DNA of 64,000 bases, taken from positions 1-64,000 of the forward strand of contig CAJUFK010000006.1 in the NCBI GenBank assembly GCA_910585535.1. Reading direction: 5' to 3'. Below the pieces are notes generated by a model. It was not told the origin of the DNA, did not search any database, and saw only the letters and a program-made list of their open reading frames with translations. Of the stretch, positions 1 to 8,360 are shown one piece after another; position 1 is the first letter of the stretch; the number at the start of each line of letters is the position of its first letter. Origin of the DNA: an uncultured Angelakisella sp. Lineage in GTDB: Bacteria; Bacillota; Clostridia; Oscillospirales; Ruminococcaceae. Both the position numbers and the translations under genes were made by a program.

Positions 1-83
1 TATACCAGAGTTATGGGCCATTTCCTATCTGTTGCACTTAGATTGTACATTCAAGCTCGATTATTAAGGGGAGGGAATAACTT

Positions 84-155
84 ATGGATGAGAAAATCAC
101 CTACACAGTGTTGGTGGAGCCTGAGGAGCATGGGGAGGAAGACGATGACACATGA
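84..155 (+). CDS. possible 23-residue acidic peptide
   Basis: A short reading frame starts at an ATG with GGGAGG ten bases upstream and encodes a peptide ending in an acidic run (EEDDDT). It lies just before a broken small gene and the HD-domain gene. I do not recognise it. It could be a genuine micro-ORF, a translational leader or the end of an older gene, and confidence is low because of its length. Confidence 0.25.
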   Translation: MDEKITYTVLVEPEEHGEEDDDT

Positions 156-171
156 GGAGGTTGGTTGCGCT

Positions 172-415
172 ATGCGAATCCAAGATCTGAAGGTCGGCGA
201 TAACCTCGGCGATCTCCCGAGATAACTACAACTTCTATGTTCTTTTCGGAAAGGCCGAGGTTCGCCTGGTGGAGGACATCTTCACCGACGAATCCCGGCG
301 AATCCGAACGGACGGCACAGCCATTTTGGGATTTCCCGAAATTGCAAAGCGCAAGCAAAAGAAGGAAGCCGAGACCTTCCAGTTCTCATTCGGTGGGTTG
401 GAACTCGGAATTTAA
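172..415 (+). pseudogene. frameshifted gene of about 80 residues
   Basis: An ATG at 172, with GAGGAGG 11 bases upstream, opens MRIQDLKVGDNLGDLPR and then stops at 223-225. From 221 a different frame (shifted +1) continues as an open reading frame from DNYNFYVLFGKAEVRLVED to a stop at 413-415, with no start codon of its own. The two halves read as one coherent small soluble protein, so I infer a one-base frameshift near 200-220. This could be a disabled gene, a sequencing error or +1 recoding. Function unknown. Confidence 0.4.
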
Positions 416-432
416 GAAGGGAGAAAAGCGAC

Positions 433-1044
433 ATGGAAAACACCAATATCACCCCGAAGGAAATGTTTCTGAATCAGTGGGCCGAGAATGTCCACCGCGA
501 GGGCTCCGACAAGCTCCTTGCTTGGCTGGAAGAGAGCGATTTCTTCACCGCCCCCGCCAGCACCCGCTTCCACGGCAACTATGAGGGCGGACTCTGCGTC
601 CATAGCCTCAATGTCTTCCGGCACTTTGCCCGTCTCTGCAACACCTACAAAGCGGAGTTGGGCATCGCCTCCTGGAAGGATAAGGCGGAGAGTGTCGCAA
701 TCTGTGCCCTTCTGCACGATGTGTGCAAGATTGGGCTCTATACGGTGGAGATGCGAAACAAAAAGAACGAGGAAGGCCAGTGGGTAAAGGAGCCCTTCTA
801 TATCCATGACGAAAAGCAACCTATGGGCGGGCATGGCTTTAAGTCCGTCTTCCTCATCAGCGACTTCATGAAACTGTCCGATGAAGAACGGGTAGCTGTT
901 GCCAACCACATGGGGGCCTTCGACCGTGCGCCGGGGGACTACGCCCTTGGACCAGCCTGGGAGCGGTATCCGTTTGCGATGCTGCTGCATATGGCGGACT
1001 GCATGGCGACCTTCGTGGACGAAGTCCAAAAAGTAAAAGCATAG
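433..1044 (+). CDS. HD-domain phosphohydrolase-like protein
   Basis: A 203-residue soluble protein. It has HGNYEGGLCVHSLNV near residue 47, the metal-binding HD pair in ALLHDVCKIG near residue 92, a further conserved-type GGHGFKS near 131, NHMGAFD near 158 and LHMADCMAT near 186. This spacing is typical of HD-superfamily metal-dependent phosphohydrolases that act on nucleotides or nucleic acids. The ATG follows GAAGGGAG. The next gene begins nine bases after its stop, so they form an operon. The substrate cannot be told from sequence. Confidence 0.75.
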   Translation: MENTNITPKEMFLNQWAENVHREGSDKLLAWLEESDFFTAPASTRFHGNYEGGLCVHSLNVFRHFARLCNTYKAELGIASWKDKAESVAICALLHDVCKIGLYTVEMRNKKNEEGQWVKEPFYIHDEKQPMGGHGFKSVFLISDFMKLSDEERVAVANHMGAFDRAPGDYALGPAWERYPFAMLLHMADCMATFVDEVQKVKA

Positions 1045-1053
1045 GAGGAATAA

Positions 1054-1389
1054 ATGATGAATAAGAGAACCGAAGTGCAAGGCATTGTTGACGAACTCGG
1101 GCGGATCATGCTTCCGCCCTCGTTTGTGAAGAAGGAAAGGCTGGAGCCCGGCTCTTCTTTGGAAGTATTCGCGTACCGGAACGGCAACATCCTTGTTGTC
1201 CCGTATCTGGAGGACTCGGGAGGCGATTCGGATCCGGACCGGCTTGTCGGTGTTATCCGATGCGTGGACGAACAGTATCGGTTTGTGGTCCCTGTGGACT
1301 ACAGACACCGGGTTTGTCTCGGAGCCGGGGACAGAGTTACGCTTACAGTTCGGCAGGACGGATCCTGCCTGGTGGAGCGTTTGGCCTGA
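1054..1389 (+). CDS. tandem AbrB/SpoVT-like DNA-binding protein
   Basis: A 111-residue protein that appears to contain two swapped-hairpin AbrB-like repeats. The first runs from VDELGRIMLPPSFVKKERL to ILVVPY, the second from VIRCVDEQYRFVVPVDYRH to CLVERL. The first has the hallmark D-E-L-G-R-I-x-L-P pattern; the second is diverged (VDEQYRFVVP). AbrB-type proteins are dimeric transition-state regulators or antitoxins. A GGAGG lies just upstream. The gene ends the left operon, before a strong terminator. A second AbrB-like gene lies at 47409. Confidence 0.6.
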   Translation: MMNKRTEVQGIVDELGRIMLPPSFVKKERLEPGSSLEVFAYRNGNILVVPYLEDSGGDSDPDRLVGVIRCVDEQYRFVVPVDYRHRVCLGAGDRVTLTVRQDGSCLVERLA

Positions 1390-1464
1390 GAAAAAGAAAG
1401 GAGTGACAGGAGGGCCTGGCTGGAGACGGTTGGGTTCTCTTTTTTGGTTTATTTGCGGCTGGCG

Positions 1465-1497
1465 GGGCCTTCCTGAAAACGGGAGGGTCTTTTTTTG
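1465..1497 (+). terminator. rho-independent terminator
   Basis: GGCCTTCC pairs with GGGAGGGTC around a TGAAAAC loop (one G-U and one U-G pair), followed by seven or more T. It ends the HD/AbrB operon. Confidence 0.7.
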
Positions 1498-1840
1498 CTT
1501 TCTTGCGGATTCGTTACGAATGCGCCGGATTTTATTGGGCGGAGGCATTCGGAAAAAAATGGCCACCGGTGGCGGCCGATTTGAGGGAAGGGGGGGTATC
1601 GGGCATCCCCGATAATAACAATTTGGGGAAGCAGGAGAGTCCGTTTTAACGGAAAATTGAAATGTATTTCCCGAACTTGTTATCACTATTTGGCGTTAAT
1701 ATGACGGATAGATTATTGCAGAAATTTCTTTGCGATTTTGCGGAAAAATGCTTGACGGAGGCTTAACTTCTATTACACTTATCAGTGGTGGGACAATTTT
1801 CTGTTCGACAATCATTATCATTTTGAGGAGGTAATTTTCA
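1498..1840 (+). other. intergenic region upstream of the surface-protein operon
   Basis: No gene is supported here. It contains an inverted repeat ATTCG-TTA-CGAAT near 1506, a perfect stem TATCGGG/CCCGATA near 1598-1615, a TTTGCG/TTTTGCG direct repeat at 1728-1743, and the promoter annotated at 1752-1779. The downstream leader (1780-1840) does not contain the P1-P4 leader RNA seen at the cassettes. Confidence 0.5.
1728..1779 (+). promoter_or_regulatory. promoter of the surface-pilus operon with TTTTGCG boxes
   Basis: TTGACG (1752-1757) and TACACT (1774-1779) are separated by 16 bases. The spacer ends in CTTAACTTCTAT, the same block found in the cassette promoters further right. Immediately upstream is TTTGCG-A-TTTTGCG, a direct repeat also found before three other promoters of this family. 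This suggests co-regulation of the surface operon with the cassettes. Confidence 0.65.
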
Positions 1841-4774
1841 ATGAGTACAGAGAAGAAGAGTTTCTCTAAGCGGGTACTGTCCGCAGCCCTTGCGGCTGTG
1901 ATGGCAGTGCCCATGTTGACTGCAACAGCGTTTGCGGTCGACCGCAGCCAGATCCTTACCGAAAAGCTGCCGGATGCGGTAATGGATGTGAGCTACGCAG
2001 TGCAGGTGGAAACCACCCGTGCCGAACCCGTGTGGAAATCCAGCCGGCTCCCTAACGGGCTGACTATTGATTCTGCCACCGGAATCATCTCCGGCACACC
2101 TATTGGGAGCGGTGAGTATGATCTCCAGATCTGTGACAGCCTGACCAGCGAGGCAAAGATCGTTCACCTGTCTATCCTGACGGACACCACTAATCCGGCT
2201 TTCATTACCGAGGCGATGGATGCTGCGACTGCCGGTAAGCCCTACCGGATGGTTATGGAGGCCGACGGCGGCGCTCTCTGCTGGGATGCCAAGGGCCTTC
2301 CTGAGGGTCTGGAGATTAACGCCTCTACCGGCGTTATCAAGGGCACGGCCAAGACCAGCGGCGACTACTTCGTTAAGGTGACTGCTGAGAACGACAAGAG
2401 CCGGGCTGAGCACGAGTTCACCCTGCGGGTCGGTTCTTCTTTGGACATCGCCACTACCCGCCTGAAGGACGGCGACAAGGGCGTCCGGTACAGCACCACC
2501 GTGAAGACCACTGATGGCACCCCCTGCACCTGGACCGCTAAGGGCCTGCCCGACGGTCTGGAGATGGACAAGGACACCGGGACCATTTCCGGCGTTCCCA
2601 CCGAGGACGGGACTTTCAATGTGGACATCACTGCTGCTTCCGAGGATAAGGGCACTGCCTCTGCACGGCTTACCCTTTATATCGCCAACAACCGTGTTCC
2701 CACCATCGTAACCGAGTCCCTGCCCAACGCTACTGTGGGTGAGAGCTATCGGTTCGCTGTCCAGGCTGTTGGCCCCGAGGCTGTGAACTGGACTGCCAAG
2801 GACCTTCCTGACGGGCTGAGCATTGATTCCGGCACTGGCGTCATCAGCGGTACTCCTACTGCTTCCGGCGACTTCAAGGTCGACATCATTGCCATGAACA
2901 CCGAGGGCGGTTCTACCGTCACCCTGGACCTGCTCGTAAAGGCCGCTGTCGGTGAGTTCACCGTTTCCGGCTCTATCGACCACGGCACCATCAAGGGCGC
3001 GAACCCCCAGAACCTCAAGGGCGGCGAGACCTCCGAGGCTCTGATCTTCGAGGCTGCCGAGGGTTTCCGGATTGCTTCCGTCACCATTAACGGTGAAAAG
3101 GATCCTTCTGCCGAGAAAGCTCTCAGCTACACCTTCAAGGCTGTCAAAGACATCGCCCGGAATTACAAGATCGTTGTGACCACCGAGCGGGTCAACCCCG
3201 GCACCTTCACCGTGTCCGCCACCATTGACGAGCACGGCAAGATCACCGGCAAGAACCCCCAGGAGCTCACCGGCGGTGAGACCTCCGAGGCTCTGACCTT
3301 TGAGGCTGCCAAGGGCTACCGAATCGCTACGGTCTCCGTGGACGGCAGAGCGGTCGCCGTTGATGTCAACACCGAGGTTTACACCTTCAGCGCGGTTGCC
3401 GACATCGACAAGGACTACAAGATTGCCGTTACCACCGAGAAGGTTCCTTCCCGCGAGGAGGGCCTTGGCGTTGACAACCTCACCACTAACCCCGGCGAGG
3501 ACATCCTTGCCACCAACGCTGGCGGCACCGTCAAGGTCGGCAATAAGTCCGACAGCGACGAGGTGGGCTTCCGGGCTGGTGAGCACACCATCTCCTTCAA
3601 GCCCGCTACTGGCTGGGAGCATGACTCCACCTTCAATGTCCGTGTCACTGACGCTGACACGAAGACCATCGGCAACTTCACCGTGAAGATCCCCTCTGGG
3701 ACCACCAACAACATGAAGGTTGCCGGCACCAGCGTGAGCTCTCAGGCTGACTGGGACGCTATGTTCCCCGATGCCCGGCTTTCCGTCAACGGTGATACCG
3801 TCACCGTGCGGTTCGCCACCAACGCCGCTGATTTGCCTTACCAGGTGAAGGCTGGCGTGACCTTCCTGCCCACCCTGACTGCTAAGGACACCAGCGGCGG
3901 TGAGACCTCCGTGTCTGACCTGACTGTCTACGGTGAGGCTAAGTCCGGCAAGAAGATTTCCAAGATCACCCTGATCGACCCCGTTACCGACCGCAAGGTT
4001 GACATCACCGACCTGGCTCGGCGCTCCAACAGCAAAGGCGAGTATTTCGACCGTGACACCGGCGATTTCTCCGTTCTTATGAGCACCAAGATCGGCGGCG
4101 AGGCTGCCAAGGTTTGGATTGAGGGCAACATCGACCTCGTCAAGAAGAATGGCTACACCACCGAGATGGAGATGACCCTGAATGACCTGCCTATCGCTCT
4201 GCGGGCTTCCGTCACCTATGCTGACCGGACCTCCAGCAGCGATAAGAACGATTCTTCTGGCAATGGCAACTCCGGCTCTTCCAACAATGACATCGCCATG
4301 AACGGCGGTTCCCTCAAGTACGATTACGATGAGAAAGTCTTCACTTCCGCCGATGCCGGCAACCTGACCATCAAGAATATCGTCAAGAAGGGCACTTCCT
4401 CCAAGGCGTTCACCTTTGCTCTGGACTTCCCCGCTGACGCTGATGGCGAGTACCGCATTCGCGGCGCTGTCACCGGTTGGGTGGAGGATGGCGACACCAT
4501 CACCCTCTATGCCGGCGAGCAGGTCACTATCTTTGACCTCCCCGAAGGCACCAAGTATAAGGTGATCGAGAAGGATCCTGGCTCCAAGTACACCACCTCT
4601 TTCTCCGTGAGCAACGGCGATGATGGCAAGGACCTGGATACCGGCTACTTCACCATCAAGGATGGTAAAGTCACCACCGTGACCTTCACCAATGTTGGTT
4701 CTGAGACCACTACTACCGTCCCTCCCGTCGTAAACAACGGGACTGGCAAAAACAACCCCCATACCGGTCGCTGA
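1841..4774 (+). CDS. secreted He_PIG-repeat surface protein ending in NPHTGR
   Basis: A 977-residue exported protein. Residues 1-33 form a signal peptide (basic start, hydrophobic core, cleavage near AFA-VD). Four cadherin-like He_PIG repeats follow (about 38-370), each with the signature LPxGLxID..TGxISGTP. Two repeats of about 85 residues with GGETSEAL and FEAA.G(F/Y)RIA follow (about 370-545), resembling InlB B-repeats. A Ser/Asn-rich linker and a pilin-type module beginning NLTIKNIVKKG come near the end. The last residues are NNPHTGR: a sortase-like NPxTG motif with no membrane helix or basic tail. It is first in the pilus operon, so it is probably a shaft, tip or matrix protein. Function as an adhesin is inferred. 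Confidence 0.8.
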   Translation: MSTEKKSFSKRVLSAALAAVMAVPMLTATAFAVDRSQILTEKLPDAVMDVSYAVQVETTRAEPVWKSSRLPNGLTIDSATGIISGTPIGSGEYDLQICDSLTSEAKIVHLSILTDTTNPAFITEAMDAATAGKPYRMVMEADGGALCWDAKGLPEGLEINASTGVIKGTAKTSGDYFVKVTAENDKSRAEHEFTLRVGSSLDIATTRLKDGDKGVRYSTTVKTTDGTPCTWTAKGLPDGLEMDKDTGTISGVPTEDGTFNVDITAASEDKGTASARLTLYIANNRVPTIVTESLPNATVGESYRFAVQAVGPEAVNWTAKDLPDGLSIDSGTGVISGTPTASGDFKVDIIAMNTEGGSTVTLDLLVKAAVGEFTVSGSIDHGTIKGANPQNLKGGETSEALIFEAAEGFRIASVTINGEKDPSAEKALSYTFKAVKDIARNYKIVVTTERVNPGTFTVSATIDEHGKITGKNPQELTGGETSEALTFEAAKGYRIATVSVDGRAVAVDVNTEVYTFSAVADIDKDYKIAVTTEKVPSREEGLGVDNLTTNPGEDILATNAGGTVKVGNKSDSDEVGFRAGEHTISFKPATGWEHDSTFNVRVTDADTKTIGNFTVKIPSGTTNNMKVAGTSVSSQADWDAMFPDARLSVNGDTVTVRFATNAADLPYQVKAGVTFLPTLTAKDTSGGETSVSDLTVYGEAKSGKKISKITLIDPVTDRKVDITDLARRSNSKGEYFDRDTGDFSVLMSTKIGGEAAKVWIEGNIDLVKKNGYTTEMEMTLNDLPIALRASVTYADRTSSSDKNDSSGNGNSGSSNNDIAMNGGSLKYDYDEKVFTSADAGNLTIKNIVKKGTSSKAFTFALDFPADADGEYRIRGAVTGWVEDGDTITLYAGEQVTIFDLPEGTKYKVIEKDPGSKYTTSFSVSNGDDGKDLDTGYFTIKDGKVTTVTFTNVGSETTTTVPPVVNNGTGKNNPHTGR

Positions 4775-4812
4775 GCCTTTCCCCCTTGCGGGGATGGGAG
4801 CTGGCCCGGAAA

Positions 4813-4846
4813 GCGCAGGGCGGTCCGATTTTTGGGCCGCCTTGTG
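4813..4846 (+). promoter_or_regulatory. intercistronic hairpin
   Basis: A 14-bp stem (GCGCAGGGCGGTCC with GGGCCGCCTTGTGC, including G-U pairs) around a short A/T-rich loop, without a following U-tract. It lies between the large surface protein and the coiled-coil gene, so it more likely sets mRNA processing or stability than terminates. Confidence 0.5.
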
Positions 4847-4883
4847 CTGGGGAAATCAAATTATGAAGTAAGGTGATGCTTGT

Positions 4884-5255
4884 ATGCGGCCAATGTCCGA
4901 CAAGGAGCTTAGGAAGCTCCGGCGCATGGATCTTCTGGAGCTGCTTATCGAGGAGCGCAAAGAAAACGAACGGCTGAAAAGGGAAAGTGAGCAGCTGAAG
5001 CAAGAGTTGCAGAAGGCGAAAAAACAGCTCCAAAGCAAGCGAATCGCAATCAAGGAGGCCGGGTCCATTGCGGAAGCGTCGCTCAGGCTTAGCGGGGTGT
5101 TCGAGGCGGCGCAGGATGCTGCCAATGTGTACCTCGCAAATGTGAAAAAGCTGGCGGCGGCTCAGGAAGGAGGGAGCGGCGATGCGACGGTCTTCCCGGG
5201 TACGGGCAGTGGAGATGCCGACGGTGGCTCAGCTGGAGAAGTATCTACGACATGA
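4884..5255 (+). CDS. coiled-coil protein upstream of signal peptidase
   Basis: A 123-residue hydrophilic protein. Residues 15-55 are a long charged helix (LLELLIEERKENERLKRESE and onward) that should form a coiled coil. A second helical stretch (SLRLSGVFEAAQDAANVYL) and a Gly/Ser/Asp-rich tail follow. There is no signal peptide or catalytic motif. The start follows AAGGTGATG. The end overlaps the signal peptidase gene by 74 bases in another frame, which suggests translational coupling. Similar small coiled-coil genes accompany sortase-pilin loci, but I cannot assign a role. Confidence 0.7.
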   Translation: MRPMSDKELRKLRRMDLLELLIEERKENERLKRESEQLKQELQKAKKQLQSKRIAIKEAGSIAEASLRLSGVFEAAQDAANVYLANVKKLAAAQEGGSGDATVFPGTGSGDADGGSAGEVSTT

Positions 5256-5775
5256 GCGGCGCAGAATCCACTATCACTACACACTGTCCACTACCATCAG
5301 CGCAATCCTTAGCGTTGCTGCGGCAGCCTGTCTTATCGCAATGCTGTGGCTCCCGGTGCTCCGGGTCTACGGCGGGTCTATGGCCCCCACCCTCAACAGC
5401 AGGGAGGTTATTGTCTCTGTAAAAACCAGTCAGGTCGAGGAAGGGGACATCGTGGCGTTCTACTGCAACAACAAACTCCTGGTGAAGCGAATCATCGCCG
5501 GACCGGGGGATGTGGTGGATATTGATGCCAACGGCGGCGTTTCCGTAAATGGGACGCTGTTGGATGAGCCCTATGTTGAGAAGCTGGCTCGTGGGGAATG
5601 CGATGTCGAGTTTCCTTGCCGGGTTCCAGATAACAAATACTTCGTGCTGGGCGACCACCGGGAGACCTCTGTGGACTCTCGTAGCTCTTCCGTAGGATTT
5701 GTGAGCGCGGACGACATCGTCGGGCGTTGCGCTGCTAAAGTTTGGCCTCTGGATAACTTTGGGCTTATTCAGTAG
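5182..5775 (+). CDS. lepB: type I signal peptidase
   Basis: A 197-residue membrane protease of the LepB/SipW type that removes signal peptides at the outer face of the membrane. One membrane segment spans about residues 35-60. The catalytic serine is Ser66 in GGSMAPTL, the general-base lysine is Lys102 in LLVKRIIAGPGD, and the box YFVLGDHRETSVDSR is present near 153. The ATG follows GGAGG and lies inside the end of the previous gene. Being next to pilin genes, it probably processes pilins, as dedicated signal peptidases do in many sortase-pilus loci. Confidence 0.92.
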   Translation: MRRSSRVRAVEMPTVAQLEKYLRHERRRIHYHYTLSTTISAILSVAAAACLIAMLWLPVLRVYGGSMAPTLNSREVIVSVKTSQVEEGDIVAFYCNNKLLVKRIIAGPGDVVDIDANGGVSVNGTLLDEPYVEKLARGECDVEFPCRVPDNKYFVLGDHRETSVDSRSSSVGFVSADDIVGRCAAKVWPLDNFGLIQ

Positions 5776-5803
5776 ATCATATTTATTCTGATTTTTGGGA
5801 GGG

Positions 5804-5836
5804 ATGCCTCGCTCCCGGCAAGGGGAGCCCCGGCAT
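5804..5836 (+). promoter_or_regulatory. leader hairpin before the major pilin
   Basis: ATGCC/GGCAT and GCTCCC/GGGGAGC form nested stems closed by a GGCAA loop, about 48 bases before the pilin start. There is no U-tract. It may protect the abundant pilin mRNA from 5' decay. Confidence 0.45.
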
Positions 5837-5883
5837 AGTTGTGTACGACAATAGCCAAGCAATTTGAAAGGGGAAATATCATC

Positions 5884-7425
5884 ATGAAACACGTAGGTAT
5901 CAGAAAGGCGCTTTCCACAGCTTTTGCTATCGCCCTTGCGGCGAGCTCCATGGTTCCCGCTTATGCGGCTACCATCACCGTAACCAACCCGGCGCCGGAT
6001 GCGTCCTACAGCGCCTACAAAATCTTCGATGCTGTGAAGGTGGGCGATGGTGAGGACATCTATCGCTATACCATCGACGAGGGCTCTGAGTGGTTCGGCA
6101 TTCTCGGGATCAAGGCCGATGACGGCACTGTTGCTTCCACTATCGAGGGCATGACCATCCATAAGGCCGAGTCCGATGCGAGCACTACCCATGTCGTGAC
6201 CTTCGACGGCGATTCCGAGAAGTATATCGCTGACCTGGTGGCGAAGATCCGGGATAACCTGGAGGGCAAGACCGCCAATGCGACTCTGACCAACAATGGC
6301 AATGTTGCTTCCGCTGAGGTGACTGACGCTGGCTATTACTTTGTCAACACCTCCACCGGCGCTCTCTGCAACCTGTTTACCGCCACCGAGGATGTCCAGA
6401 TCATCGACAAGAACAAGCATGTGTTCGACAAGGCCCTGGATTACACCGAGGAAGAGATGCACCGTGATTTCGCCATTGGCGACAATGTAAAGTTCCGCAT
6501 TGACAGCAATGTTCCTTCTACCCTGGGCTACACAAAGTACACCTATGTGATCGGCGATACTATGCCGGAGCAGTTGAAGCTCAAGACTGATTCTGTGAGG
6601 ATTGCTGTGGGGGATGTCGAGCTTGCCACTGACAAGTACACCATCGATGCCAAGGAGACCGGTTTCGAGATCACCTTCGATATGCTCGCCCTTAACGGCG
6701 ATAATGACGCTAACGCCATGAAGCCCATCGCCGTCACCTACACCGCTGTTGTCAAGGATAACGCCAAGTTCGGTGTCTACGAAAACAACGCCAAGCTGAT
6801 CCATGGTCCTTACGAGAAGGGCGATCCCAAGCTAAAAGAGGAGCACGACAAAGAGAACATCTTCAACCACCAGATCATCATCAACAAGGTTGATGGCGGC
6901 GCTGCCGAGAAGGCCCCTCTGTCCGGTGCTGATTTCGTTCTCTGTAAGGAAGAGGGCGATAAGGTGTTCTTCTATAAGATGACCGCGCCCGCTGCTGAGG
7001 GGGAGGACCCCAAGATCGAGTGGGTTGAGGCTGTCGGCATTGCTGATGTCCGCGCCGCTGTTCAGAACAAGACCGTTGCCGACATGGCTGACGCCGGCAC
7101 CATCACCAAGGCCACTACCAATGACGCTGGTGTTGCCGACTTCTCCGGTCTGCGCTGTGGGACTTACTTCTTGATTGAGACCAAGGCTCCTGCCAAGTAC
7201 AACCCCCTGCTCGAGCCTGTGAAGGTTGCTCTTACCGCTACCGAGGAAGGGATTTCCGCTGGCACCAATGTGTACCAGGTTAAGTCCGAGGTCGAGAATA
7301 TCAAGGGCTCTGTCCTGCCCGCCACCGGTGGTATGGGCACTACCCTGTTCTACCTGGGTGGCTGTGCTCTCGCCGTTGTGGCCTTCGGTGCCCTGGCTGC
7401 CAAGCGCCGCACCGAGGAGGACTAA
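5884..7425 (+). CDS. LPATG-anchored major pilin subunit (SpaA/FimA type)
   Basis: A 513-residue exported pilin. The signal peptide is residues 1-28 (cleavage after AYA). The N-terminal domain resembles major-pilin D1 (TVTNPAPDASYSAYKIFDAV). The middle and C-terminal part has CnaB/SpaA-like modules (INKVDGGAAEKAPLSGADFV; RCGTYFLIETKAP), which in this family carry self-made isopeptide bonds. The sorting signal VLPATGG is followed by a hydrophobic helix and the basic tail AKRRTEED. I chose ATG 5884 because GAAAGGGGAA precedes it. The adjacent class C-like sortase should polymerise it. Confidence 0.88.
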   Translation: MKHVGIRKALSTAFAIALAASSMVPAYAATITVTNPAPDASYSAYKIFDAVKVGDGEDIYRYTIDEGSEWFGILGIKADDGTVASTIEGMTIHKAESDASTTHVVTFDGDSEKYIADLVAKIRDNLEGKTANATLTNNGNVASAEVTDAGYYFVNTSTGALCNLFTATEDVQIIDKNKHVFDKALDYTEEEMHRDFAIGDNVKFRIDSNVPSTLGYTKYTYVIGDTMPEQLKLKTDSVRIAVGDVELATDKYTIDAKETGFEITFDMLALNGDNDANAMKPIAVTYTAVVKDNAKFGVYENNAKLIHGPYEKGDPKLKEEHDKENIFNHQIIINKVDGGAAEKAPLSGADFVLCKEEGDKVFFYKMTAPAAEGEDPKIEWVEAVGIADVRAAVQNKTVADMADAGTITKATTNDAGVADFSGLRCGTYFLIETKAPAKYNPLLEPVKVALTATEEGISAGTNVYQVKSEVENIKGSVLPATGGMGTTLFYLGGCALAVVAFGALAAKRRTEED

Positions 7426-7445
7426 TCAACTATGTTCTATGCCCG

Positions 7446-7489
7446 GGCAGGGCTGCCGGAGGCATTTGTTTTCCGGCAGTCCTGCCTTT
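7446..7489 (+). promoter_or_regulatory. attenuator-like hairpin between pilin and sortase
   Basis: A 15-bp stem (GGCAGGGCTGCCGGA with TCCGGCAGTCCTGCC, one G-U pair) followed by TTT. The short U-tract suggests partial termination, which would lower sortase expression relative to the pilin. Confidence 0.6.
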
Positions 7490-7519
7490 GGAATATGTAT
7501 GGGGAGGAGTGATGGTCCC

Positions 7520-8329
7520 TTGGGCCGCGTTAAGAAGAAACTGGGAACGATTCTGATGTTCCTGGTCCTGCTGATTGGCATAGGGCTGATGGCGTACCCA
7601 ACCGTCAGCAACTGGTGGAACTCCTTCCATCAGTCCAGGGCGATCAACAGCTATGCTGCTCGGGTGGAGGAGATGGACCCGGAGCTTATTGAGCAGATGC
7701 TCATAGAGGCCCATGCCTACAATGCCCGCCTTGCTGCCGGCGATGAGGCAAGGTACGATGAGGCGAGCCATACTCGGTATATGAGCCTTTTGGGCCCCGC
7801 CGGGGATGGCGTTATGGGTTATATCGAAATCGACAAGATCGGCGTAAAGCTGCCAGTCGCTCACACGGTGGAGGAAAGCGTCCTGCAAAGGTCCGTGGGA
7901 CACTTGGAGGGTTCCTCCCTTCCCGTGGGAGGGGAGGGCACCCATGCCGTCCTGAGCGGGCACAGAGGGCTTCCCAGCGCACGGCTGTTTACCGATCTTG
8001 CGAACCTGACGGAAGGGGACACCTTCGTCCTGACGGTTCTGGAGCAGACCCTTACTTATGAGGTTGATCAGATCCGGGTTGTGCTTCCAGAGGAGGTCGA
8101 TGATCTGGCTGTTGCTCCCGGGGAGGACTACTGCACCCTCGTTACCTGTACTCCTTACGGCATCAACACGCATCGTCTATTGGTCCGTGGAAGCCGTGTG
8201 GAGAACGCCAGGATTGCTCCGGGTGTTGTTGCCGACGCTGTGAAGATTGACCCTGTTGTTGTCGCTCCGTTCATTGGCATCCCGATCCTCCTGCTCTTTT
8301 TTGTGGTCCTGAGATGGGAACGAGGATAG
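7520..8329 (+). CDS. class C-like (pilin-polymerising) sortase
   Basis: A cysteine transpeptidase of 269 residues. It has an N-terminal membrane helix, a sortase barrel (GYIEIDKIGVKLPV), the catalytic His in LSGHRGLPSARLF, the catalytic Cys in TLVTCTPYGINTHRLLVRG with its Arg, and a second C-terminal membrane helix (VVAPFIGIPILLLFFVVL), as is usual for class C. The start is uncertain: TTG 7520 has GGGGAGGAG ten bases upstream, while the in-frame ATG 7499 would overlap that site. It follows the major pilin, so it most likely builds the pilus shaft. Confidence 0.85.
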   Translation: MGRVKKKLGTILMFLVLLIGIGLMAYPTVSNWWNSFHQSRAINSYAARVEEMDPELIEQMLIEAHAYNARLAAGDEARYDEASHTRYMSLLGPAGDGVMGYIEIDKIGVKLPVAHTVEESVLQRSVGHLEGSSLPVGGEGTHAVLSGHRGLPSARLFTDLANLTEGDTFVLTVLEQTLTYEVDQIRVVLPEEVDDLAVAPGEDYCTLVTCTPYGINTHRLLVRGSRVENARIAPGVVADAVKIDPVVVAPFIGIPILLLFFVVLRWERG

Positions 8330-8360
8330 TGGGGGAAAGCATTTTGTAGGAGGTGAAATC

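Noticed and set aside
1838..4762. Very long open frame on the minus strand (about 974 codons) opposite the surface protein
   Set aside because: It mirrors the GC-rich, repeat-containing coding strand. It has no ribosome site, signal peptide or recognisable domain, while the plus-strand frame has all three.
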